Positions 24,546-35,098 of a stretch of DNA of 64,000 nucleotides are shown one piece after another (position 1 is the first letter of the stretch; each line of letters begins with the position of its first letter). Source of the stretch: Ahaetulla prasina (Eukaryota > Chordata > Lepidosauria > Squamata > Colubridae); the NCBI RefSeq assembly GCF_028640845.1, contig NC_080540.1, positions 157,874,438 through 157,938,437 of the forward strand. The letters are read 5' to 3'. A model generated the notes under the pieces. The model had not been told where the DNA came from. It saw only the letters and a list, made by a program, of their open reading frames with translations, and made no database searches. Position numbers and translations under genes: made by a program.

Positions 24546-25265
24546 AAGGAATAGGGTGGAAAAGTTGGGAGGAAGGAAGTTTATGAATAGAAGTTCCAGC
24601 TGCCACCTTTGGCCAATCCATGCAGTTAAAAGTATTCCGGTGCAGTCTTTGACTGTAAGGGTGCTTCCAGACCAAGCTCTTCCAATCCAGCCATACTGAG
24701 GCCTGTCATATCAGCAGACTTCCTATTGACCGATCATTCACAAGGCCCCTTGTGTTCACCATTTGCAGATCTCCAATGCTTTAGGGATATGGGATCCGTA
24801 GCTGTGTGTGTGTCTGGCCTGGAGCTTGCTGAGAAAATATTCAGCCAATTGTAGTTCTCACTTCCTTCATCCAAGCTAGCCAAGGACAGAGAATGCTAGC
24901 TAATCATTGTTTGAAGTTTCTCTTCTAAACCTATTCAGTCACTGATATTCTGCCTCTGAACTTCCAATGCTCCATGGGTTAATGCATCTCCTTTTATCCT
25001 TTCTTCGCAAAAATAGCAAATAACTGACTAGCATCTTCCCTTACACACACATGCTGCCCATGGATTTCTATATGTGTTATTTGCGTATGTTTACATTCTG
25101 GTAGCCCGATACGAGGATGGCTGCAAGAGAAGATCGTTGTTAAAAAAAGAATTAAAAAATACACTGAAAAGCCTCAAAATGCTTCAGTTTATAATTGTGA
25201 AAGTAGAACAAACCACATAAAGGCAGATTTTTCTCAAACCTGGTGACAGTAGTCTAAATACATCG
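24546..25265 (+). other. 3' flank / probable 3' UTR of gene A
   Basis: No repeat recognised up to about 25.26 kb. An ATTAAA at 25151-25156 is a weak candidate polyadenylation signal. Confidence 0.35.
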
Positions 25266-25267
25266 TA

Positions 25268-25440
25268 TACAGGTAGTCTTCCACTTGTGTCTGCAATTGA
25301 CCCCAATATTTCTGTTCCTAAGTGAGACAGTTGTTAAGTGAATTCTGCCCCATTTTATGACCTTTCTTGCCACAGCTGTTAAGTGAATCACGGCAGTTGT
25401 TAAATTAATGACATGTGAAGAAGAGAAATTTGGCTGAGGC
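25268..25440. mobile_element. Non-autonomous DNA repeat, partial
   Basis: CAGGTAGTCTTCCACTTGTG start and 'cagttgttaagtgaattctgccccattttatgacc' body match the family at 9447. Confidence 0.6.
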
Positions 25441-26100
25441 TTTATTTATTTATTTATTTTATTTATTTATTTTGTCACAATAATATATGTAACTATCATA
25501 CAGAAAGGTTATATAGTATATAAAGGTATAAACATACATATATATATATATATATGTATATGTATGTATGTATATAGGAAGAAGAAAAGAAAAACAATAG
25601 GACAGCAATGGTAGGCACGTTTGTGCACTTATGCACGCCCTTATGGTCCTCTTAGGAATGGGGTGAGGTCAATAGTAGAAAGTTTTTGGTTAAAGCTTTT
25701 AGGATTATGAGAAGAGACCACAGAGTCAGGTAAAGTATTCCAAGCACTGATGATTTTGTTACAGAAGTCATATTTTCTGCAATCTAGATTAAAGCGGTTG
25801 ACATTAAGTTTAAATCTATTGGTTGCTCTTGTATTATTGCAATTAAAGCTGAAGTAGTCTTTGACAGGAAGGACATTACAATAGATGATTCTATGAGTTA
25901 AACTTAGGTCTTGTCGAAGGCGACGGAGTTCCAAGTTTTCCAAGCCCAGGATTTCAAGTCTAGTGGGATAAGGTATTTTGTTGTTTTCAGAGGAATGGAG
26001 AACTCTTCTTGTAAAATATTTCTGGACTCGTTCAATTGTATTGATGTCAGGTTGCTGCTTGGAATGACCAAATAGCAACCTTGGATCGGGACACACCTAT
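25441..26100 (-). mobile_element. CR1-group LINE 3' end (best copy of its subfamily)
   Basis: A 151-codon minus-strand frame encodes the ORF2 C-terminus (INTIERVQKYFTRRVL, RLEILGLENLELRRLRQDLS and SAWNTLPDSVV). The 3' tail with TTTA and TATA repeats follows on the left. Confidence 0.8.
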
Positions 26101-26179
26101 GCGGACTCTCCACATACGTGGATCCCAGAGGGTCCACTCCACTCATTTTCGGAAAGACTACAGGAGATGAAGTAGCATA

Positions 26180-26460
26180 AAAAGTTTCTAAGGAGATTCT
26201 CAGTCACCCAGGTAACGGTCGTCTCAAAGGTGCTTTTTTCAAGAGGCAACTGGACTTTCTGGTTTTTCTTCGAAGCAGTTTCACTTCTCATCCAAGAAAC
26301 TTCTTCAGCTCTGACTGGGTGGTGGGGAATGGAAGGATTTATACTCCTAGCAGACAGCTGGTCAACTGCATTCTTTTAGCGAGTCGTTAAGGCCACCTGA
26401 AAGTTTTTCTGTGTCATCAGGGTCACCCAGAGCACCACTGAAGGAAATCAAAGAGTGAGT
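26180..26460. repeat. Interspersed repeat, class uncertain
   Basis: 'ggagattctcagtcacccaggtaacggtcgtctcaaaggtgc' and 'cacttctcatccaagaaacttcttcagctctgactgggtgg' is a widespread vertebrate repeat end. A shorter relative is at 19665-19735. A Penelope-like origin is suspected but not shown. Confidence 0.4.
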
Positions 26461-27552
26461 CTGACCATGCACAAGTGGAGAACTTGCATTAAGGGCTACC
26501 TACTGGTAATAAGGGTGGCATGTTGGAATCTCCAGCTGAAGTGAGGGGAGGTGTGAAGAGGGGGCTGAGTTTAGAGCCCTTGCACAGCAAAAGGAGTGCA
26601 GGCCTTACCTCCCCCAGTCCCTGAAGTCTTACCTGACTGTTCCTAAGAGAATAAAATCAGTCTGGTGAGACTTTTGTAAGAAGGCCATGCAGCAATAAGA
26701 AAGTCCATTTCATTAACTATGGAATGGCCTTGGTTTCTTGCACCTGAGAGGTGATGAAACATATGTATTGCATCGACTGACAACCGCCTGGCCATCCTAT
26801 TTCAGAAGATTTACCCCTTGTTAATAAGAAACCGTCATGGGAAGCTTTGTAGGCTGTTTTGAGGATTATGCAAAGCATCTGTCAGATATTGGCTCAGATC
26901 TTCTCAGTGTTAGCCTCAGGTTGTGGTGAGCATTTCCACGATCCTTTGATATTGTCCCAGAAAGAAGAGGAGGAGGAGGAGGAAGAGGAGGAGAAGGAAG
27001 AGAAGGAGAAGAAAAAGAAAAAAGGAAGAAGGAGAAGGAGGAGGAGGAGGAGGAGGAGGAGGAGGAAGAGGAGGAGAAATAAGGAAGGAAGGAAGGAAGG
27101 AAGGAAGGAAGGAAGGAAAAATGTTTTTGAGAAGTGGGCAGGGGCAGGGAGAAAAAAGGGGGACGCCCTTGTTGTGCTAAATCAAGAGCAGATTAAAAGT
27201 GGGGCGAGGGAGGTCAGCAGGAAAGCAGCCACAGCTCCAAAATGGGGTGTGTGTGTGTATGTATGTGTCGCCGCTCAACCCAGTTGCTTGCCTTCCAGAA
27301 TCTGATCGATTGACGTTGTCACAGTGGCTGAACTTTGTTGAAAAGGAAGCCAGGAAGAAAAGAAGAAGAAGAAAAAAAAAAGGGGTGGGGAATCATTTTA
27401 AAGTAAGCCAGCAGCATGCTGAAACCCACCTTTCCAGCCAGAGACACGCACCAACACACACACACACGCACACCCTTCCGTGGCCAAACCCAAAGTTCAT
27501 CCCAGCCAACCAACGAATGAAACATGATTAAACATTAACGTTTCATTTAAAT
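26461..27552. repeat. Intergenic with a long polypurine tract
   Basis: 26958-27118 is almost pure G/A: GGA and GAA units, then eight or so GGAA units. Smaller purine (27348-27385) and CA (27450-27475) runs follow. The Glu/Arg/Lys-rich frame across it is an artefact. Confidence 0.8.
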
Positions 27553-27644
27553 CAGGGGCGGGTTTCAAAACCCATCGTTACCGGTTTGTTTGTGAGCGCG
27601 CGCATGGGCTCGATCTGGGGCTAACAGGTAGCAACCCACCACTG
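27553..27644. mobile_element. hAT MITE (minimal), TSD ATTTAAAT/ATTTAAAC
   Basis: Starts CAGGGGCGGGTTTCAAAACC and ends GCAACCCACCACTG. The 8-bp flanks match at 7 of 8 positions. Confidence 0.7.
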
Positions 27645-27652
27645 ATTTAAAC

Positions 27653-28966
27653 CCACAGAAAGGGTTTGCGCATTGATGCATGTTCCTTGCTGGAAAAGTA
27701 GGTAACAGATCCTGGTAATAAGAATAGTACATTCCAGCCACTCTCTTCATCTCCCACCCAGCGCTATCCAAAGGCAGCTGGCAAAGCCTCTCTGTCAACC
27801 CCTCCCCCACCTCGCCATCCAAACACTGCTGGCAAACGTGACATCGCAGCCCCCCCAGCCCTCCCTAACCACCGCTGCTTTCCAGTACCGCTGCTGCCAT
27901 CGCCCCCTGTGCCTCTCTCTATCGGGCATGTGCCAGAAGCTAGAAGCCCCAGAGAGGCGTGTTTAATCATCCGCAGGGGAGAATTGGCCATGAAGATTTG
28001 GCTTGCGGTGCATCGGTCACAATTAGACACTTCTGAGAAGTTGTGGTGGCGGTATATCAGCGGTGGAGGACCAGCCGTGGTCTGGTGGGTGGGTCAGCCA
28101 TGCTGGAAAATCCAGGGTGAAATGGGCAGGGTCATGTGGCCGTATTAAGGCCTCCATGGAGGTGACACATATCCGGGTCACGTAATGAGAATGACCTATT
28201 ATTTACAGTTTTATAGACAGTGCCGTTCGAAATGCTCTTGAATCTGTAGAAGAGTTAAAATTCTATAAGCAACAGTAGAATAAAACAAAATGATAAAAAA
28301 ATAATAAATTAATCTTCCTCAGATGAGGGCCAATAAAGATTTAGCTGGAGCAAGAAAAGTGTCTTTAATGATCTTACAAAATCCATGAGAGTTGGAGCTT
28401 CACAGACATCTGGAGGCACTGTATGGGGGCCAACACAAAAATGTTGTGTTATGGACTCCATCTGCAGTCAGTAACTCAACAAGGCCTGAAGGGAGAGAAG
28501 AAAAGAGAAAAACAAGCAAACTGAGCAAGAAGACAAACAAAGAACAAAGCTATCCAAAGAACATGGAGATGCAATCCAGTAAGTGGCCTAATTTAGATCA
28601 GATGAAATCAGAAGCTGGCCCAGCGTGAGGTACTGACCACCAGGCAAAAAGCAAAGCATAGGTATGCTTAAGTTGCTGGCCAAGCCACCTTCGGAATCCC
28701 AGATATAATTACTTTCAGAGGGCGCCAGGTGCTCCTTCCCTATTGGTTAACAATTCCTGCAGCATCCAGAGACCTACTATACCTTCCTCCGACCAACGTA
28801 CTTCAACAACATCAGTAAAATAAACCCCTGTGGCTTTCCATCAACATCCACCTTTCTCTGTCACTATGTCAATCTTAATCCCCCCTTCAGTTGGAGTTTC
28901 TCCCTTTTGCCTGATGCAACCTCTGTTCCAGAATCCCCAAATCTTGCTCTGGATAGAGGAAATGTG
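27653..28966. other. Intergenic, nothing recognised
   Basis: Frames here (for example 27909-28148, 28392-28628) show no domain and no paralogue in the window. No exon 1 for gene B was found. Confidence 0.4.
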
Positions 28967-29340
28967 TTGTGACCCAGGGCCAAGTAGGTAGTAGTAGACG
29001 CAATCAGTTCAAAAACAAACAGACTTTATTAGAACAGTCCAAACTAAATCAAAGCAAATTCTTCATAACACAATTCTTCAGTCTTATCACCAACCTTGGT
29101 CTAATTAGGCAAACTGCCAAAGGCTTTTCTTGGCAAAAGTTCAAAAGCAGAAGATGCTGACAAGAAATAAATGCAGCAAGACAAGGAGCGAGGCTATCAA
29201 CGTTGTTTTCCAGCAAAGAGCCCAAACGCCATTGCCGGTCTTTTAAGCCTTATGGGAGGGGCCAATCTTGGCCCTACTCCCGGGTTGTCTTCTTTGCTTT
29301 AGCTGCTCTTGCTTTCTGGCAGGAGGAGAAACATTGTGAA
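28967..29340 (-). mobile_element. Possible LTR-like repeat
   Basis: Begins TGTTGTGACCCAGGGCCAAG and has TTTATTAGAACAG early (reverse of a polyadenylation-like signal). No target duplication and no second copy, so this is tentative. Confidence 0.25.
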
Positions 29341-30286
29341 ATAACAATGGCAAACTCTAAATTTTTATCCTGCCAAGCACAAACATGCTTCCCTCAATTA
29401 GGGGCTTTTAATGTGATAGGGTTCTCTGATTTTCCTGCAATCAAAATGCAATTTCTCTCTTTTACAGAAATGCAAGGATATGGATATTTACCTGACCGTT
29501 AACATTAAAAGAAATAATTCTGATCATGATTATAACTAAAAGATTGGTGTGAAGGGCTGACATTTCTTGCTTTGTAATTTGTATAAATTATTAGCACCTT
29601 AAACAGTAGTATTAGTCTGTAATAGTCCCATAAATTATGTTGATAATACCATAATTTTAATTCAAATAAGAGTAACAAAAACACTGTAAATTTTCTGGGT
29701 AGGATAGCTTTGTTATAAAGTGTTGTTCTTCTCTCTTTTTTCCTATCTTCTAAGAAGGCAATACATTCTTCCTTTGATATTCAAACAAAAGTGCCTATTC
29801 TATGCCACACGCAAATCTTTCATAAAAGTATACAGTGGCATTATTATTCAAAACCTTTGCAGTATACTGTACTGGATCTTTAAATTCAGTAAAAGCAAGT
29901 TCTCTATGCTTTTTCTTTTCTCCCTGTCCAGAATCAGGACCTATAATTATTAGACTAAAATTAATTCCATGGAAACAGAAAGTTTACCATAATTTTGTCT
30001 GTTTTGGTTAGTTCGGTTCAGCATGAATTGGTACCCTATTTATTCTTGAAGACCTAAAGTCAAACAACAGGAGGGCAAGAGTTCCCACTGTTTCCTTAGG
30101 CCTGAAACAACAGTTGAAACATTTCAGGTATTGTTCTGACAAACCAGCTGTTTGAAGGGATGCTGCCAGAGTAGCAAATTCCTAGGAGAGCTTAAGGCCT
30201 TACTTCATATTTCACAGGGCTCCAATTATTTATTGATTAGGTTTTTATATCGCCTTTATTACTTTATTGTAGGCATATTAAGCACA
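29341..30286. other. Intergenic, nothing recognised
   Basis: AT-rich; no coding homology. Confidence 0.4.
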
Positions 30287-30600
30287 GTGGCTCAGTCATT
30301 AAAGATGCTGAGCTTGTCAGCTGTAAAGCTGACAGCTCAGGTATGAGACCTGAGTGTCACATGACAGGATGACTTCCTGTTCCTGCTACAGCTCCTGCCC
30401 ACCTGGTGGTTCAAAAGCATGAAAATGCGAATAGATAAATAGGTGGGAAAGTAACAGTGTTCCCTGCGCCTCAGCATATAGCCATACTGGCCACATGACC
30501 ATGGAAGCAACTTTGGATAATGCTGGCTCCCTCACCTGAGCACTGCCCCATAGAGTTAGAGATGACTGAATAGGGGAAATTTTTCCCTTTCCCTTTATTA
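30287..30600 (+). mobile_element. Sauria SINE (diverged)
   Basis: 'cagtggctcagtcattaaagatgctgagcttgtc' head, 'ggtatgagacctgagtg' B-box region, 'cacctggtggttcaaaagcatg', 'gccatactggccacatgacc' and the Bov-B-like 'aaatttttccctttccctttatta' tail. Confidence 0.8.
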
Positions 30601-30639
30601 CTTTATAAGTCACTCAAAGCAGTGAACATAAACAATATA

Positions 30640-30956
30640 GGTAGTCCTCAACTTAAATAGTTCATTTAGTAACTGTTCACAATTACAACAGCACTGAAAA
30701 AAGTGGCTTATGATCATTTTGCACACTTACGCTCATTGTAGCATCCCCATTGTAACGAGATCAAAATTCGTTAATTGACTCGTATTTAGGATGGTTGCAG
30801 TGTCCCAGAGTCACATGATCACACCTGTGAAACAAGCAAAGTCAATAGGGAAGCCAGATTCACGTCTTAACTAATTTAACAACTGCAGTGATTCACTTAA
30901 CAAGCGTCTCACTTAGCAACAGACGTTTTGGGCTCAAATAACTCAAAGACTACCTA
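30640..30956. mobile_element. Non-autonomous DNA repeat shared by both arms of the SDR duplication
   Basis: TAGGTAGTCCTCAACTTAAA start and 'caaagactacctatac' end. A related element sits at the equivalent place upstream of gene D (62297-62440), so insertion before the duplication is likely. Confidence 0.6.
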
Positions 30957-31352
30957 TACTTATTCCTCCTACTTCCCCTCAACGGCAACCTTGTAAGTGG
31001 GTTGAGGTGAGAGAAAGTACTGGCTCAAAGTCACCCAACCAGGTTTTGTGCCTAAGGCAGGACTAGAACACACAGGATCTGGTGTCCAGGCCAACACTGT
31101 CAACCCTACGACATACCTGTGTCTCCATCCCTATGGAATGCATACTTCCTAAATGTCTAAAAGCAGAACTTTTCTTTTCAGAGAAGGTTGACAAATATCT
31201 GAATAAAACGGTGTAGATCAAACCACCCTCTTGCTGACTTTTTTTTTTTGCCATTAAGAAATTTTATTTGGGAGTTGGGGTTCCACTGAAGACTATTCCA
31301 AGACAGAATTATGAAGATGCTCGTGAATCCCACTCCCCCCCGACTCTCACAG

Positions 31353-31611
31353 GACTTTGGGGGTTAGTAAACAACACAAGCATTTGTTATCTGGTTGGTC
31401 CGAACGAGTGGCTGAGGAAGGAGGACTTTGCCAAGGTGCTGGAGGTCAACTTGCTTGGGCCGATTGACGTGACACTCCAGATGCTGCCCCTGGTGAGGAG
31501 AGCCAGTGGGAGAGTGGTCAACTTGTCTAGTGTGTTGGGAAGACTCGCAATCCCCGGAGGCGGGTATTGCCTCTCCAAGTTTGCTGTGGAAGCCTTCTCA
31601 GACACTTTAGA
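31353..31611 (+). pseudogene. Gene B exon 2, donor site destroyed
   Basis: Acceptor CTCACAG. Encodes [30 protein letters not shown] and [18 protein letters not shown], then runs into GAATAGAATAG. In gene D the same point reads ACTTTGAG|GTAAAACG. Confidence 0.9.
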
Positions 31612-31752
31612 ATAGAATAGAATAGAATAGAATAGAATTTTATTGGCCAAGTGTGATTGGACACACAAGGAATTTGTCTTGGTGCAGATGCTCTCAGTGT
31701 ACATAAAAGAAAAGATACCTTCATCAAGGTACGACATTTACAACACAATTGA
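31610..31752 (-). mobile_element. CR1/L3-type 3' fragment with AATAG microsatellite, inserted at gene B exon 2 donor
   Basis: AATAG repeats, then 'aattttattggccaagtgtgattggacacacaaggaatttgtc' and 'ctctcagtgtacataaaag'. On the far side the original intron start (AGGTAAAATGTAAACTTAG) resumes at about 31752. Confidence 0.85.
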
Positions 31753-32159
31753 TTAAGGTAAAATGTAAACTTAGTAGCTATTTTTCTTGCTTAGCAGCAA
31801 ATGTTTTTCCCCTCACTACACTTGAAGCAGCAAGGCACTTTGTCCTTCTGGGCTACAATTAGTGGGGACATGTTTCAGATAGAAATTTGGCCTGCAGGTT
31901 GCAGTCCTGAAGTTCTCAGAATATTCAAACAGTTGCAGATGCACAGGTAAGAATAAGATTTATGGTAGATAATAATAGAACATTGAACACACAAGAACAA
32001 CCCTGTGAGGTAAGTTGGGAGAGGAGAGGGACAGATTCAAGTTCACTCAGCCTGCTTTCATGCCTATGGGAGGACTAGAACTGAGAGCCTCTCCATTTTT
32101 AGCTGGTTACCTTAACCACTATGCCTAACAGTAAATGTATAATGGCTAAAATGAATATA

Positions 32160-32640
32160 TGTTTTGTGAAATTTGAAATGGAAGAAGAACAAGTGAAAAC
32201 ATGCATGATAAAATGGGCTAGGGACTTTGGACATAACTGATGCAAGAGTGGGAAAATATGTGGACTGAAATTCACATTGGGTTATACTTAATTTTGTTTT
32301 AAATAAAGTGATGCAATGTTGGTATATGACTCCAGAAAATTGTCTAAAAAATATCTAAAGGTTTTAAATCTATGATGGAAATGTTGGAAACACAAGGGTT
32401 ATTTTATCAGGCTTCGTGGACTGGCAAAAAAGCCAGGAAATTTTGAGTTCAAATACACAAAGATACAAAGAATTATAGAGATCAATATTCATTGAAACTA
32501 GGACTGGATAGACAATTATAAAAGAGTTGTAGAAGATTGTTTTTATATATGATAACTGCTGCGATTTTTTACGTGTGCAAAAATGGAAAGACTCTGAAAT
32601 ACCCACAGTGGAACTCAAGGCAGAGTATATATTGCTTCAA
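32160..32640 (-). mobile_element. Fossil L1 fragment in gene B intron 2, shared with genes C and D
   Basis: 'gaaacacaagggttattttatcaggcttcgtggactggcaaaaaagccaggaaattttg' encodes an L1 ORF2 C-terminal Cys/Trp-rich remnant. The same block lies in opposite orientation at 56450-56900 (C) and 61140-61440 (D). Confidence 0.75.
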
Positions 32641-32812
32641 CCACCTATTTCTCCCACAAAAATAACCTTGGGTGTTAGGTTGACTCAGAGGAAGTAAGCA
32701 ACCCAAGGATCATTTGTGGCTGTAAAAGCTCAGTCTCTGAGCTCCTAGTCCAAGACCTTAATCTCTCCACCCTTCCAGCTGTCTTTATGCAAAGGTAATC
32801 CTTTTATTACAG

Positions 32813-32966
32813 GCGAGAGCTTTTTCTTTTCGGAATCAGAACCAGCATCATTGAACTTGGGGGCTTTGCCACAGATCTAATCAATAACTCAAAACAGCAC
32901 TTACAGAGTGTATCCAGCCGAATACCTCCACACATCAAAGAATCTTATGGACAACAATACCTGGAT
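32813..32966 (+). pseudogene. Gene B exon 3, 3' end removed by L1
   Basis: Acceptor TTATTACAG. Encodes FGIRTSIIELGGFATDLINN and PPHIKESYGQQYLD. The gene D equivalent ends GATGCTT|GTGAGT; here L1 sequence begins after GAT. Confidence 0.85.
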
Positions 32967-33259
32967 AACTTCCTGGTTGGCTCCGTTGGCAATGGAGGTG
33001 ATCTTTCTGGTCACCAACCTCTGGATCATGTTGGACTGCTAAGACAGCGACAATCAGCTGTCCAGCAGTTCGGAAACCCCCCTCTTCGGGAGAAGAAGCG
33101 GTGGTGAGCAAAAAGAAGCAGAGGTAGAGCTTCCCTAGAGCTCCTGGAAGATACCAGGGGGCTCGAAGGGTTAAGCCCCCTCAGAACTTCAAAGTGCTCC
33201 AGATCTGAGGCTTTTTTCCTGCTCCGGCAGACCTAATTGCCGCGACCAACTTCCGGGAC

Positions 33260-33900
33260 CAATTTTAACTTAAAGAAGATAATACCGGACTGAACAGAAA
33301 CAGGAGAGCTCTAATTATAAAAGCAAGTAATCAATCAATTCCCTGTTATTTTTTTTTTTTTAAGTTTTGGATTTGACTTCAAAGTGAAAATGGCGATCGT
33401 TCTTTAATGAGCTACGCAGTTGAAAACGAAAGTGTTACAATTCTCTGTTTGCTGTTTATTGCTGAAGGCCAGCTGGAAATTTTTTTTAAACATTGTAATG
33501 AGAAGGGAGAAGAGATCGAGATATTGAGACTGATTTAAAAAAAAAAAAAAGACTTAAAAGGTTTATACGTAATATTAGCCGGGACCAATTTTAACTTAAA
33601 GAAGATAATACCGGACTGAACAGAAACAGGAGAGCTCTAATTATAAAAGCAAGTAATCAATCAATTCCCTGTTATTTTTTTTTTTTAAGTTTTGGATCTG
33701 ACTTCAAAGTGAAAATGGCGATCGTTCTTTAATGAGCTACACAGTTGAAAACGAAAGTGTTACAAGTCTCACTGTCTGTTGTTTATTGCTGAGGCCAGCT
33801 GGAAATTTTTTAAACATTGTAATGAGAAGGAGAAGAGATACTGAGACTGGAAAAAAAAGACTTAAAAGGTTTATACGTAATATTAAGTTAAAGAGAAATT
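33260..33900 (+). repeat. Tandem L1 5'-UTR monomers
   Basis: Two copies, about 320 bp apart, share GGGACCAATTTTAACTTAAA 'gaagataataccggactgaac', 'aaaatggcgatcgttctttaatgagctac' and 'taaaaggtttatacgtaatatta'. Tandem promoter monomers are known in mouse L1; here the function is inferred. Confidence 0.8.
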
Positions 33901-33907
33901 TTAAGAG

Positions 33908-35098
33908 ATGGCAGCAAAACAATTAAAGTCAACTGTTACAAAACCCCAGGAACATTAACACCGGGAGTCTCTCCAGCACATACAGCAGATACAAAATCAC
34001 TAAATTTGGAAGCACTTCAGGATAACCTGAAAGAATTTATGAAAGAATCTCTTAACGATGCTATGAATTGGCAAACTTCCCAGATAGAGGATAAGTTTAA
34101 ATTAATTACAGAAGAAATGTCAGAGATGAAAAAACAGATGTTAGAAATTCAGACTGGAAATAAAGAAGTTAAAGAAGGTTTGGTGTCAGCAGTACAGGGT
34201 CTGGCATCAAATGTGATTTTATTGGAGCAGGAAGTAGAAGAAATAAAGCTAATTTAAAATTGGAAAATAAGATTGAGGCAGTTCAAAGTAAAATGGATAA
34301 AGTTGATGATGAAATTGTTTTGGTACAATATAGAGCAATGGAACTTGCTTTACGAATCCGTGGACTAAAGAATGTAAAATGAGAATTTGAAGCAAATTTT
34401 TCGGAGGCCTTTGCAGAGATTTTGGCAGTTCGGCCAGTAGATGTGGCATTTTATATTGATAAAATTTATCGTGTGAATTCCTGGATAGCAAGACAAAGAA
34501 ATCTTCCCAGAGACATTGTTATTTATTTTACTACTAGAACAGTGAGAAATGAGATTTTACAAGCTTTTTAAAGGAGACAAGATTCAAGCAGCGGCCAAGA
34601 TATTTTAATACTAAAGGAAATTCCCCCCAAAATGTTGAGAGGTAGGAAGGAGTTTGCTTTTTTGGTGAACGAACTTAAAAAACGTCAGATTGAGTATAGA
34701 TGGGACATCCCAATTGGTATAATAGTTTACTATGAAGGGAAAGCACATCGTCTTAATACAGTCAGTAAAGCACAAGAGTTTTATGCTTATGTGCTTAAGG
34801 CTGAAGTCCACCATCTCCGGATGGTAGGAGAAAGGAAGGTGAAATTAAAGAAAAAGAAGTGATAGTAATGGAAGAAGACCGTTTACAAGCGTTGGATGTG
34901 TCTAAGATGGGATCAGAGATTCCAAAAGAGCCAAGGATGACAAGAGCAGCTGTCAAACGCAAGGAACAAGAAGAAAAGGCTCAACAGGCTCAATCTGCTA
35001 TTACCAAGACGGAAACAGTGGGAGGAGCAAGGCCCAAAGAAAGATATGATTTGCGGCTGGTGCTTCAAAAGTTTCCGATTGCTGATAATGGCAATTAG
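33908..35098 (+). pseudogene. L1 ORF1 (frameshifted)
   Basis: ATG GCA GCA start. Pieces cover the coiled coil (EALQDNLKEFMKESLNDAMN), the RNA-binding part (KIYRVNSWIARQRNLPRDIV) and the C-terminal domain ([20 protein letters not shown]). A basic tail (MTRAAVKRKEQEEKAQQA) ends at a TAG that overlaps the ORF2 start. It has at least three frame breaks. It is homologous to the ORF1 at 6131 but clearly diverged. Confidence 0.82.

Noticed and set aside
26225..26300. Possible hammerhead ribozyme (GGATGAGAAGTGAAAC on minus) in the uncertain repeat
   Set aside because: The CUGAUGA core is incomplete and there is no room for stem II between the two core halves.
26859..27305. Open frame of 148 codons rich in Glu, Lys and Arg
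   Set aside because: It is a translated purine microsatellite with no domain and no codon structure.
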